DNA of 64,000 nucleotides from Chloroflexaceae bacterium (GTDB lineage: Bacteria; Chloroflexota; Chloroflexia; Chloroflexales; Chloroflexaceae). Each line of letters opens with the position of its first letter. Within the stretch, counting starts at the first letter, position 1. A program made the translations under genes and the position numbers. The DNA is taken from assembly GCA_025057155.1 (NCBI GenBank), contig JANWYD010000002.1, positions 62,001 through 126,000 on the forward strand, read 5' to 3'. The notes below the pieces were generated by a model that was not told the DNA's origin, did not search any database, and worked only from the letters and a program-made list of their open reading frames with translations. Below, in pieces: positions 1 to 7,415 of the stretch.

Positions 1-2
1 AC

Positions 3-1037
3 ATCAGCGGCAACAACTTCGCCTACAATGAGTCGGCCCTGGGCATCTCGCAGCCCTCGAACACTGTGCGCCTGCCGCTGATCATGCGCAACAACGCCGG
101 CTTCAACACCTGGTTCGCCGTGCAGAACGCCGGCACCGCTCCGGCAAGTGTCACGGTGCAGTTCACAGCCAACCCCAACGCGGGCAACAACTTCACCACC
201 CCTGCCCAGACCATCGCCCCTGGCGCGTCGGCTATCTTCGACCAGTCCACCCAGAGCCAGCTTGGCAACCTGTTCGTGGGTTCGGCGATCGTTACCGGCA
301 ACCAGCCGCTGGCCGTGGTTGTCAATCAGACCGGCACGGGCAACTTGCGCCAGTTGCTGGCCTACAGCGGTTTCGCCAGCGGCTCGAGCAACGTGATCCT
401 GCCCCTCGTCCAGCAGGCGAACGCTGGCTTCAACACCGGCATCTCGGTGCAAAACTCGGGCACCACGCCCGCGAGCGTGACCGTCACCTACGGTCCCAAC
501 CTGGTGCCGGGCGGGTCGCCGCTGGCGAACGATACGGTCACTCTCGATCCGGGTCGCAGCACGGTCTTCCTCAAGAGCGGCGCTGCGCGCTACGTGGGTT
601 CAGCCACGGTGACGACCGGCGCCGGCCAGGAAGTGGTGGTCGTGGTCAACCAGTTCTCGAGCCGCTCGGGCACGGCCTACGAGGGCATTAACAACGCCTC
701 GGCCACCGATAAGGTCAGCCTCCCGCTGCTGATGTCTCGCAATGGCGGTTTTGACACCGGTGTGCAGTGCCGCCACCTCGGCAGCGGAAATGTTACCATC
801 ACCCTCACCTACACGCCGAATACGGTGCCGGGCAGCACCTTCAACCCGCCCCCGGCCTCGCAGAGCGTTCCCGCTGGCACGCCCTTCAACGTGCAGCAGG
901 GTCTGTTCCCCGAGCGCTACGTGGGCAGCGGCATCGTGACCACCAACCCCCCCACGCCGGTGGTGTGCATTGTCAACCAGCTCAACAACGCCGCGCCCGA
1001 TGATCGCTTCCTGACCTACAACGGCGTTAACTACTAA
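3..1037 (+). CDS. Secreted tandem-repeat protein, C-terminal part (5' end outside window)
   Basis: The reading frame is open from the first bases of the window, so the gene starts upstream; a GTG at 66 is an internal codon, not a convincing start. The visible 344 residues hold three copies of a roughly 105-residue unit. Each begins with LPL(I/L/V) followed by N(A/G)GF(N/D)T and Q(N/C), continues through a TV(T)xxYxPN-type strand, and ends with (F/Y)VGSxxVT and a VVNQ strand before a short Tyr/Asn/Ser-rich linker. The composition (Asn, Thr, Val, Gly, almost no charged residues) is typical of beta-sandwich domains of exported surface proteins. No catalytic motif is visible. I do not recognise a named family; a role in cell-surface structure is inference. 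A strong hairpin follows at 1131-1169. Confidence 0.75.
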   Translation: MSGNNFAYNESALGISQPSNTVRLPLIMRNNAGFNTWFAVQNAGTAPASVTVQFTANPNAGNNFTTPAQTIAPGASAIFDQSTQSQLGNLFVGSAIVTGNQPLAVVVNQTGTGNLRQLLAYSGFASGSSNVILPLVQQANAGFNTGISVQNSGTTPASVTVTYGPNLVPGGSPLANDTVTLDPGRSTVFLKSGAARYVGSATVTTGAGQEVVVVVNQFSSRSGTAYEGINNASATDKVSLPLLMSRNGGFDTGVQCRHLGSGNVTITLTYTPNTVPGSTFNPPPASQSVPAGTPFNVQQGLFPERYVGSGIVTTNPPTPVVCIVNQLNNAAPDDRFLTYNGVNY

Positions 1038-1130
1038 AGCGCGCAAGCCCTCTGAGGGCTGCGCCCGCCCATCTTGCAGGTGGAGGGGTGTGGGGAAAAT
1101 AAGGTAGTTTTCCCACCCCCCTGCTTAATG

Positions 1131-1170
1131 AGAGGGGCTGGGAGGCCTGCATCCTCCCAGCCCCTCTTTG
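1131..1170 (+). terminator. Perfect 15-bp stem terminator-like hairpin
   Basis: The left arm AGAGGGGCTGGGAGG (1131-1145) and its exact reverse complement (1153-1167) enclose a 7-nt loop and are followed by TTG. It lies about 95 nt after the stop of the repeat protein. The U-tract is short, so efficiency is uncertain. Confidence 0.75.
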
Positions 1171-1378
1171 CATCTCCACTGCCGGGTGGCGAAGCGGGGG
1201 GCGTAGCGGTAAGATGTTAAGATAAGAAGCGGAGGAACGTTTTCTTCCTTCGCAGCACCCTCGCCGCACATCGTTTATGCATGCGTTCCAGCGACAGAGG
1301 GGTTATCGAAACGTTGCCTCCTCCGAACGAAAGGTCGCATGGCGAAACCAGGTCTTGCGTAGTTAGCAGGTTATATCC

Positions 1379-2017
1379 ATGAAACGTTACTGGTTATTGA
1401 GCGCGCTGCTGGCGCTGCTGGCGGCGCTGGCGGGATGTGGCGCGCCCGCGGCCCCGCAGCCCACCCCTTCGGCGCCGGGCGCCACAGCCATTCCCACGGC
1501 AGGTGCTTCTCCGTCCGGGGCGGAAACCGCCGCTCCGGCTGGAACAACCGGCGCCCAGGAAGCCTATCCAGGCCCGCAAACCGAGTACAACCCCTATCCC
1601 GGACCGGCGGCAAGCCCGGCGCCGACGACCGCCTCCGCCCCGGCCCCGCCCACCCCGGCGCCGATCCCGACCCCATCGGGTAGCACGGGCGTGGTGCACG
1701 GCAAGTTGTACAACATTCAGACGGACGAACCTCTGACCGAGGGCGTGCTCATCTATCTCTCACCGGTGCAGAAGACCGACAATCCCGACATGAGCGCGGT
1801 GGCCCTCGATCCCCTGCGCGATCGCAGCACCGTGCCCGATGCCGAAGGCGGCTTCTTCTTCGCCGATGTGCCGCCTGGCCGCTACGGCATCGTAGTGCAG
1901 GCGCCCACCAGCCAGTACCTGACCAGGTTCGGAAATAATCTCGATAAGGACGTGGTCATCACGGTGGAGGCCGGGCAAACGGTGAATGTGGAGAAGATCG
2001 TATCGGGGTATCCCTAG
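1379..2017 (+). CDS. Lipoprotein with Pro-rich linker and carboxypeptidase-regulatory-like domain
   Basis: The 212-residue product starts with a lipoprotein signal: MKR, a Leu/Ala hydrophobic core, and a lipobox LAGC with the acylated Cys near residue 20. Residues about 22-100 are low complexity (Pro, Ala, Thr, Ser with PYPGP-like motifs), a likely extended spacer through the envelope. Residues about 103-212 (VHGKLYN ... GVLIYLSP ... DAEGGFFFADVPPGRYGIVV) look like a carboxypeptidase-regulatory/transthyretin-like beta-sandwich; the (G/D)xFxFxxVPPGxY pattern is diagnostic for that fold. No enzyme residues are seen. The start ATG follows AGCAGG. It stands alone, facing the methyltransferase operon. 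Function unknown; probably a surface-anchored binding protein. Confidence 0.8.
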   Translation: MKRYWLLSALLALLAALAGCGAPAAPQPTPSAPGATAIPTAGASPSGAETAAPAGTTGAQEAYPGPQTEYNPYPGPAASPAPTTASAPAPPTPAPIPTPSGSTGVVHGKLYNIQTDEPLTEGVLIYLSPVQKTDNPDMSAVALDPLRDRSTVPDAEGGFFFADVPPGRYGIVVQAPTSQYLTRFGNNLDKDVVITVEAGQTVNVEKIVSGYP

Positions 2018-2032
2018 AGCGCTGTCCGGAAT

Positions 2033-2087
2033 GGTTGATCCGCTGAGGACACTGAGCACTGAGGACACTGATCGTTGCGGATCAACC
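2033..2087. repeat. 11-bp inverted repeat inside a dispersed repeat
   Basis: GGTTGATCCGC (2033-2043) is exactly mirrored by GCGGATCAACC (2077-2087) across a 33-nt loop containing the near-duplicated phrase GAGGACACTGA. The surrounding 2016-2100 sequence resembles 42490-42710, where a different element interrupts it. It lies between convergent genes and could also act as a weak terminator. Confidence 0.6.
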
Positions 2088-2123
2088 GTTTCACGCAACG
2101 CTACGGACCGCGGTGTGGCTGGA

Positions 2124-2735
2124 TCAAACCGGACGGGTGGCCGTCGCCCACATGTTCAGCCCCAGCTCGAAGTAACCGAAGCGGATCATAGCCCGGGGAA
2201 AGCCCGCGCGCCCGAAGTACCATCCCAGAATTGGCAGCGTGTAGGCGTAGGCGTGTTCCTCGATCTCCTCGCGGCTCACCAGGTTGACCCGGGCCATCGC
2301 CCGCAGCAGACCGTCGGACCAGGCCGCCGGCGTGGTGATGATCAGCGTTCCGCCGGGGGCCAGCACGCGGTAGACTTCGCTTAACAGGCTCTCGAGCTTT
2401 TCGGGATCGAGATGCTCAACCACGGCAAGCATGGTTACAATGCTAAAAAAGCGATCTGGAAACGGCAACCTTGTATCCTCGTTAAGGTCGCTATTGTGCC
2501 AATGAATATCGCCAGTAATATCTCCATTGGGTTTAACTCTGTCTAAGGCAAATTTTTCACGAAAGAAGGTATGTGAGAGAAAATAAGGAAACGAGCCGCA
2601 GCCGATATCGAGGATGCGCCCGTCACGCAGGCATGGCGGGATCAACTGGTTGGCTTTGCGGGCGCGCAGCCGGGCGAGCAATGGCTCCAGGAGGCCACCG
2701 CCACGGGTTGGCCGGACCTTCCTCGATACGTTCAT
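2124..2735 (-). CDS. SAM-dependent methyltransferase, class I (type 11)
   Basis: A 203-residue class I methyltransferase. Motif I is ILDIGCGSFPYFL (residues about 40-52), the glycine-rich SAM loop; SIVTMLAVVEHLDPEKL matches motif IV/post-IV of methyltransferase domain 11; VLAPGGTLIITTPA is the motif VI strand. The ATG at 2735 overlaps the stop of the upstream membrane gene as ATGA and has AGGAAAGGATC upstream, so I prefer it over an in-frame codon at 2780. It is the last gene of a three-gene minus-strand run (phosphatase, membrane glycosyltransferase-like protein, methyltransferase) with overlapping or abutting ends, suggesting a shared role in glycan or lipid modification. The substrate cannot be read from the sequence. 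Confidence 0.85.
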   Translation of the reverse strand: MNVSRKVRPTRGGGLLEPLLARLRARKANQLIPPCLRDGRILDIGCGSFPYFLSHTFFREKFALDRVKPNGDITGDIHWHNSDLNEDTRLPFPDRFFSIVTMLAVVEHLDPEKLESLLSEVYRVLAPGGTLIITTPAAWSDGLLRAMARVNLVSREEIEEHAYAYTLPILGWYFGRAGFPRAMIRFGYFELGLNMWATATRPV

Positions 2736-4678
2736 AAGCCGCGGTGATCCTTTCCTGCTGGTTGGAGCGCAAAGATCCACACCTGATCCTCGTGATACAC
2801 CAGGCGAAATGCAGCATTGCCCAGCAACGCCTCGGGCGCGATGATCTGCTCGCCTCCGCCATAGCCTACCGTGCCGCCGCGCTGGCCCAGGTACACGTGG
2901 GTCACTCCGCGCTCACGCAACCGGGCAATTGTCCGTGGATGGGTAATGCCCAGATCATGAACGGCGGCGTAAAGCTCGTTGATCCACATACGATAGTCGG
3001 GACGGGGACCGTGTTCGGCGATGTAGAGGATCGGCGGCAGGGTCGTCTCGCGCCGGGCCAGCAGCGGAAGCCACCATCCGCCGTCGGAACCGACCACCAC
3101 TTCGGGATTGGGAAAGAAGCCGTTCACGAGAAAGCGCGCCTCGGCGGGGGTTGAGCGGCGAATCCACTCAAAGGCCCGCAGGTCCGCCGGTTCAACCATC
3201 GCAGTCGTGGTCAGGTCGAGCTGCTGGAGACGCTGCGCGCCTCCCCACCAGGCCAATCCGGCAACGCCCAGGGTAAGCGCCGCCAGAAGACCGGGGCGGC
3301 TGATACGGCCCGGCAACCCTCCCGCCAGCGCCCCGAGGATCAGGCCGGCGGGAATATAGGCGGCAATCAGCCAGGTGAAGTTGGTCAGCGTTCCGGCGCC
3401 GGGCAGGCCGAACACGTGGGGATTGACGAGCAGGAGCGCCAGCAACCACCACAGGGCGACCGCCAGCACCGCGCGGTTGCGCCGCCACACCGCCCACAGC
3501 AGCGCTACGGGCAGGGCATACCACACCGGCGCGGGCAGGAAGAACAGCGGCCCGCCCATTACGTTCAGCGAGTCGGCCCCCGGCGCGGCGACGTCACGGG
3601 TGGCCGAAGCGGCCACAATCGAACCGAGTACGACCGGAAGTTGTCCGCCGAGGACCCGCAGCAGCCACGGCGCTGCCAGGCCGCCGCTCAGCAGGGCCAG
3701 CAGGCCGAGGCGCAACGCCCACTCGCGCCAGGAACCCCAGCCGCACACGACCATAACGGCAGGGAAGAAACACAGAGCGAAAATCGCGATCCGGTAATGC
3801 GTGAGGACCAGGCCGGCAAAGGTGATTGACGCAATGAGCAACAGGCGCCATTCGCGTCGCGGCGCTTCCAGCAAGCGCCATGCCAGATACACCGCCACCG
3901 GCAGCATCACCTGACCGGCAAGCTGGGTGTAGCGTCCCCAATGGACGTACAGCATTGGCATCGGCGCGAGCAGCCCGGCCAGCAGCAGCGCGGCAATGCC
4001 GGCCCAGCGGCTCCGCCCCAGCCGCAGGGCCAGGGGGTAGATGGCCAGCACGGCGGCGATATTGGCAATTTGTCCGATGATCACAACCGCCCGCGGGGTT
4101 GCGATGCCGGTCATCCAGACGATCGCCGCCGCGTGGGCGTGGAAGCCGAAATGATAGGTGAATGTCTGAAGGGCGGCGTAAGGTTCCCAGGAACGAAACA
4201 GACCCTGGTGATCCACGATTAACTGGGCGATCATGGCGTGGTGCACGGAGTCGCCCCACAGCGGCACTTCCAACCCGCGAACCGCCAGGCAGCGCACGCC
4301 GACAATACCGCCCGTGACTATCAACAACGCCGTTCCGGGCCAGAAGGCGCCTCCGGGCTCGCGGGCGCGCCAGTTGGGGAGTGGCGCTACGGGACGCCGG
4401 TAGCTCCACAGGAGGAGGGGCAGGGCCAGCAGTGGCAGCGCCCATCCCAGGGCTGGCCCCACTTGCAGACCCAGGAGGTGCAGCGCCAGAATTACGCAGG
4501 GGTAGAGCGCCATCCCGACACCCAGACCAAGGATCAGTTGCTCGGTGAGGGTAAGCCACGCCGCGCCCCTCCAGCGCCGGAGCAGCGCCCACCCTGGCAA
4601 GACAAACAGGAGCGTAGTGGCGGCCAGGGCCAGCAACCACTCGCGGGTCTCTGTGATGGTGTCAGGAGACATGGTCAT
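2732..4678 (-). CDS. Polytopic membrane protein, glycosyltransferase-like
   Basis: A 648-residue integral membrane protein with about 12 hydrophobic segments, starting with LLALAATTLLFVLPGWALL (residues about 14-32). An extracytoplasmic loop after the third or fourth segment carries WGDSVHHAMIAQLI, an acidic residue followed by His near residue 140, like the first-loop Asp of GT-C (PMT/ArnT-like) lipid-linked glycosyltransferases. The C-terminal about 150 residues (PADLRAFEWIRRSTPAEARFLVN ... THVYLGQRG) form a soluble domain often seen behind such membrane cores. Length fits GT-C family proteins. Its 5' end lies 6 bp from the phosphatase stop and its 3' end overlaps the methyltransferase start. 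Exact donor and acceptor are unknown; GT-C assignment is an inference from topology and the loop motif. Confidence 0.75.
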   Translation of the reverse strand: MTMSPDTITETREWLLALAATTLLFVLPGWALLRRWRGAAWLTLTEQLILGLGVGMALYPCVILALHLLGLQVGPALGWALPLLALPLLLWSYRRPVAPLPNWRAREPGGAFWPGTALLIVTGGIVGVRCLAVRGLEVPLWGDSVHHAMIAQLIVDHQGLFRSWEPYAALQTFTYHFGFHAHAAAIVWMTGIATPRAVVIIGQIANIAAVLAIYPLALRLGRSRWAGIAALLLAGLLAPMPMLYVHWGRYTQLAGQVMLPVAVYLAWRLLEAPRREWRLLLIASITFAGLVLTHYRIAIFALCFFPAVMVVCGWGSWREWALRLGLLALLSGGLAAPWLLRVLGGQLPVVLGSIVAASATRDVAAPGADSLNVMGGPLFFLPAPVWYALPVALLWAVWRRNRAVLAVALWWLLALLLVNPHVFGLPGAGTLTNFTWLIAAYIPAGLILGALAGGLPGRISRPGLLAALTLGVAGLAWWGGAQRLQQLDLTTTAMVEPADLRAFEWIRRSTPAEARFLVNGFFPNPEVVVGSDGGWWLPLLARRETTLPPILYIAEHGPRPDYRMWINELYAAVHDLGITHPRTIARLRERGVTHVYLGQRGGTVGYGGGEQIIAPEALLGNAAFRLVYHEDQVWIFALQPAGKDHRGL

Positions 4679-4684
4679 TCCGGA

Positions 4685-5179
4685 TCAACGCCCGATTATA
4701 CCACTATGGCGCAGGATGGCTTCCAGTTCACGCAGGCGCTTGATCTGGGAGCGGTTAAGGTCAATGATCGGACGAGCGGCGCGGATGCGGGCGAGGGCGA
4801 TCCGGTGATCCAGATGCTGGCGGTACATCAGGTAGGCCGCGGCCATGAGCGGGGCGCGCCCTACTCCGGCGTGACAGTGGACCAGGACGGTCAACCCGGC
4901 CTCGTGGGCGGCGCTGATGAAGGCGATGCCATCGGCGAGTTGCTCAATAGTAGGCGGGGTGAAATCGCGCACTGCCAGTCGCAGGAGGCGCTCGGGCGCG
5001 CCCCCGGCGAAGCGATCCTCGCGTTCAGCCTGCAAACTTAGCACCGCCCGCACCCCCAGGGCGCGCAACTGCGGCCACTGGTCAGGGCGAAACTGGCCGC
5101 CTACCAGAAGGTTCGGTTCAACGACCGAGGCGTTAAGTCCAAAAAAGCGTCGCCACTGGGTGGAGAAGTAAACGTCCAT
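4685..5179 (-). CDS. Dual-specificity protein phosphatase
   Basis: The 164-residue product carries the cysteine phosphatase P-loop HCHAGVGRAP (catalytic Cys near residue 100, Arg six residues later, fitting CX5R), preceded by VLV and followed by the AAAYLM helix. ALGVRAVLSLQAE upstream matches the second strand region, and an Asp in VRDFTPPTIEQL is a plausible general acid. The ATG at 5179 has AGGA 7 nt upstream; an alternative TTG at 5221 would place the N-terminus inside an inserted repeat and is rejected. It heads a compact minus-strand run with the membrane glycosyltransferase-like gene and a methyltransferase. Substrate (phosphoprotein, phospholipid or sugar phosphate) is not determinable. 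Confidence 0.85.
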   Translation of the reverse strand: MDVYFSTQWRRFFGLNASVVEPNLLVGGQFRPDQWPQLRALGVRAVLSLQAEREDRFAGGAPERLLRLAVRDFTPPTIEQLADGIAFISAAHEAGLTVLVHCHAGVGRAPLMAAAYLMYRQHLDHRIALARIRAARPIIDLNRSQIKRLRELEAILRHSGIIGR

Positions 5180-5193
5180 GAGCGGGTCCTGAT

Positions 5194-5521
5194 TAGTCTG
5201 TAAACAAAGTTTTTCGCTCAACTCTCACCCCTTCCCCGACCCTTCTCAGGTGTAGGGTTTTTCAAGCGAGAAGGGGTTTTCGGCATACCAATGCGCTTAC
5301 GATCCTCAACTCCCTGCCCCTCTCTCCCGCTCGCGGGAGAGGGGAGTCGGGCGTCCCGATGCCTTAGATGGCGAATGCGACGCGAGGATGCGCTGGAAAA
5401 CCCTACATCTGAGAACTCCCCAACCCTCCTCCGCCGGGGGAAGGCAGCCGGCGCCTCATCCCAACAGGGGGAGGCTGGAAGGGTAGGGGCGGACATGCCA
5501 GGAAACTCGCTTTACAGACTA
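5194..5521. repeat. Composite TIR element (family TCTGT), interrupted by a second element
   Basis: The ends are inverted: TAGTCTGTAAACAAAGTTTT at 5194 and the reverse complement of TAGTCTGTAAAGCGAGTTTC ending at 5521. The same end sequence (TCTGTGAACRAAGTTT) bounds a 103-bp copy at 42542-42644. The interior holds GC-rich arms split by the element at 5243-5415. No ORF of its own is credible. It abuts the ribosome-binding site of the phosphatase gene, 15 bp from the ATG. Confidence 0.6.
5243..5415. mobile_element. MITE-like element, family TTCTCAGGTG, copy 1
   Basis: A 173-bp non-coding element with 21-bp imperfect terminal inverted repeats: TTCTCAGGTGTAGGGTTTTT on the left and TTCTCAGATGTAGGGTTTTC (reverse complement of the right end). 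An inner CTCTCCCGC/GCGGGAGAG hairpin sits in the middle. A second copy at 26562-26730, in the opposite orientation, matches along its length, including the interior phrases around GTCCCGATGCC and GCGACGCGAGGATGCG. It encodes nothing. Confidence 0.75.
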
Positions 5522-5641
5522 CTGATGTTCAGTTATAGCGCAACCCTCCGGTTATAGCCGCCGGTCTTCCGCGCGAAGCCCCGCAGTAGTGTACAATGAG
5601 AACGCCGTGGCCGAGACAGGTTCGCACATCCGGCTGACCGT

Positions 5642-6526
5642 ATGTGGCTCTTTCGCAAAAGTTTCGACATCAGCCGCGCCAGGCCGCGCAATGTCACGCG
5701 GAACGATGTCCATGCGGTTTCGCGCCTGCTCCGTGACGGGAGTCGCCGGTTCAGTCTTTTGAGCGGCAACGATCTGGAGATCCTGCTTGCCGAGGGGCTG
5801 GGGGTCGCGCTCGAAGCCGCGGGCGAATTGCGCGCAGTGGCGCTGATCAGCAGATCAGGCGAGGAGACGTGCTGGTTGCGGGCGGTGGCCTTTGCCGAAG
5901 GGGCGGAGGGCAGCGCCGGGATCAGCGCCCTTATCAGCGCCCTGCATACCAGCTTGAAGGCGGCGGGAGTGCGGCGCGTGTATTTCGGCGGCGACGGCAA
6001 CATCGAGTTCTGGCTCATACCTACCCTGCGCGCCATGGGCTATCAGCATGATACCGACGTCCTGGTGTACGAAAAGCAGCGCCTCACCATTCCCAGCGCC
6101 GGCAACCCCGCCGTTCGCATTCGGCCCGCCACACGGGAGGACCTGCCGACCATTCTGCACCTGGATCAGGTGTGCTTTGAACCGCAATGGACCAAGGATG
6201 CCACCGTGCTCAGCCCGGCGGTTGAGGAGGGGCCGTACTTCGTGGTCGCCGAACTCGACGGGAAGGTGGTAGGCTATGCCTATGCCACAGCCCATTTTGG
6301 AGGGCGGCTGATGCACCTGGTGCGGATCGCGGTTACGCCGGAGCATCGCCGCCAGCGGATCGGGGTCAGCCTTCTGGCCGACCTGATCACCTACGCACGC
6401 GAGCGCGGCGCCTCCGCGGTCACGCTCAACACGCAGGCGTACAACCAGAGCGCGCAGCGTCTCTATCGCTGGTTCGGCTTTGCGCCAACTGGCGAACAGC
6501 ATCCAATCCTGCGCTGCGATTTGTGA
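5642..6526 (+). CDS. Two-domain GNAT-family N-acetyltransferase
   Basis: A 294-residue protein whose C-terminal half (about 155-294) is a clear GNAT domain: IRPATREDLPTILHLDQVCF starts it, LVRIAVTPEHRRQRIGVSLL is the acetyl-CoA pyrophosphate loop (motif A, R-R-Q-R-I-G), and AVTLNTQAYNQSAQRLYRWFGF is motif B as in RimI-like enzymes. The N-terminal half (about 15-140) keeps the GNAT layout (LGVALEAAGELRAVALI, GVRRVYFGGDGN) but lacks the Q/RxxGxG/A loop, so it is probably a non-catalytic GNAT fold. The ATG at 5642 is preceded by a TACAAT (5592-5597) that may be a -10 box. Acceptor substrate unknown. Confidence 0.8.
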   Translation: MWLFRKSFDISRARPRNVTRNDVHAVSRLLRDGSRRFSLLSGNDLEILLAEGLGVALEAAGELRAVALISRSGEETCWLRAVAFAEGAEGSAGISALISALHTSLKAAGVRRVYFGGDGNIEFWLIPTLRAMGYQHDTDVLVYEKQRLTIPSAGNPAVRIRPATREDLPTILHLDQVCFEPQWTKDATVLSPAVEEGPYFVVAELDGKVVGYAYATAHFGGRLMHLVRIAVTPEHRRQRIGVSLLADLITYARERGASAVTLNTQAYNQSAQRLYRWFGFAPTGEQHPILRCDL

Positions 6527-6593
6527 CACGGTGACACGGTGACACAGTGGCCGTTTGGAGCGCGTTGGGCGCCCTGACAAGGCTTGAGGGTGC

Positions 6594-6608
6594 GGAAACC
6601 GGGTTTCC
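6594..6608. repeat. GGAAACC-G-GGTTTCC palindrome
   Basis: A perfect 7-1-7 palindrome about 70 nt after the GNAT stop. It belongs to the GGGGAAACC-n-GGTTTCCCC family found at gene ends across the window. Confidence 0.6.
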
Positions 6609-6714
6609 CTATACCCCTGCCAGAGGGACGGTTGTATGCGCTATAAGAAATGCAAGCGCCTCCCTGTGCCCGCCATCGCCGGTGTTCACCCTGACGCCAT
6701 ACACGGCAATCGAA

Positions 6715-6739
6715 CATCCAAAATCCACAATCGAAAATG
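6715..6739. repeat. Short AT-rich degenerate tandem repeat (ATCCAAAATC type)
   Basis: Runs of AATCCACAATCGAAAATGG-type words, matching tracts at 9541-9570, 50445-50478, 59616-59659 and 63446-63478. It contrasts sharply with the GC-rich surroundings and lies just before the GTG start of the SH3-like protein gene. Confidence 0.6.
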
Positions 6740-6753
6740 GACAAAGGTGCCAC

Positions 6754-7299
6754 GTGCCTCCACGCGCTGATCCTCGAGACTGGGAACGCTATTTTGGCCC
6801 TGGCGCGCCGCGCCGGGGCGGCCCGCTCCGCGCCCTCGCCAACCTGCTGATCGCTGGCGCTGCGCTCGCGCTCCTGGTTGGAGGCGGGTTTTTTGCTGTG
6901 CGCTTCGGCCTGGAACGCGCGCGCGTCAGCGCCAGGGCCACGGCCAGCGCCATTGAAACCAGCAACGCCGCCGTGCTTGCCACCCGCACCGCCCGCGCCC
7001 TCGCCACGGCCCGCGCCTCCCCTGTCTCCGGCACGCCGGCGCCGGCCATTCTGGGCCGCGGTACGGTGCTGGCTGGCGGCAATCTGCGCAGCGAGCCGCG
7101 CATCGCTCCGGAGACGGTTATCGGCCAGATCTGCCCTGGCGACGAGGTAGAGTTTCTGGAACAACGCATTACTGCCAATCAGGACACCTGGTATCGCATC
7201 CGGGTCACCGCGAGCGCTGGCGTATGCACCCCGCAACGGGTCAGCGTTGGCAGCCAGGGTTGGGCCTCCGCAACTCTCCTGTCGCAACCGCTGCCGTAG
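6754..7299 (+). CDS. Single-pass membrane protein with SH3-like domain
   Basis: The 181-residue product has one transmembrane helix (LANLLIAGAALALLVGGGFFAV, residues about 29-50), an Ala/Thr-rich linker (TASAIETSNAAVLATRTARALATARAS), and a C-terminal domain starting GTVLAGGNLRSEPRIAPETVIGQICPGDEVEFLEQ and ending with WYRIRV and GWASATLL. The N(L/V)RSxPxxxxxVIGxxxxG..V and W(Y/A)xV..GWV pattern is that of bacterial SH3 (SH3b) domains, usually periplasmic binders of peptidoglycan or peptide. I chose the GTG at 6754 because AAAGGTG precedes it and all sequence further upstream in frame encodes intergenic repeats. Binding partner unknown. Confidence 0.7.
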   Translation: MPPRADPRDWERYFGPGAPRRGGPLRALANLLIAGAALALLVGGGFFAVRFGLERARVSARATASAIETSNAAVLATRTARALATARASPVSGTPAPAILGRGTVLAGGNLRSEPRIAPETVIGQICPGDEVEFLEQRITANQDTWYRIRVTASAGVCTPQRVSVGSQGWASATLLSQPLP

Positions 7300-7347
7300 C
7301 GGTGAGAAGAAGCTCTTTTATCGCCAGGCGCACCTTCGTGGATTTCT

Positions 7348-7413
7348 GTGGAGGTGTGGAGGTGTAGAGATGTGGAGGTGAAAGAACACCTCCACACCTC
7401 CGCACCTCCGCAC
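7348..7413. terminator. GTGGAGGTG inverted-repeat hairpin between convergent genes
   Basis: TGTGGAGGTG (7371-7380) pairs with CACCTCCACA (7387-7396) around an AAAGAA loop; further GTGGAGGTG and CACCTCCGCA copies on either side extend or offer alternative stems. It lies between convergent ends at 7299 and 7416, so a bidirectional terminator is likely. Confidence 0.6.
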
Positions 7414-7415
7414 CC

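Noticed and set aside
5218-5496. Possible 92-residue protein on the minus strand
   Set aside because: Entirely inside two nested inverted-repeat elements.
6523-6546. Triplicated GTGACACG word as a possible CRISPR-like or regulatory array
   Set aside because: Only three 8-bp units without spacers, the first containing the stop of the preceding gene; probably local slippage.
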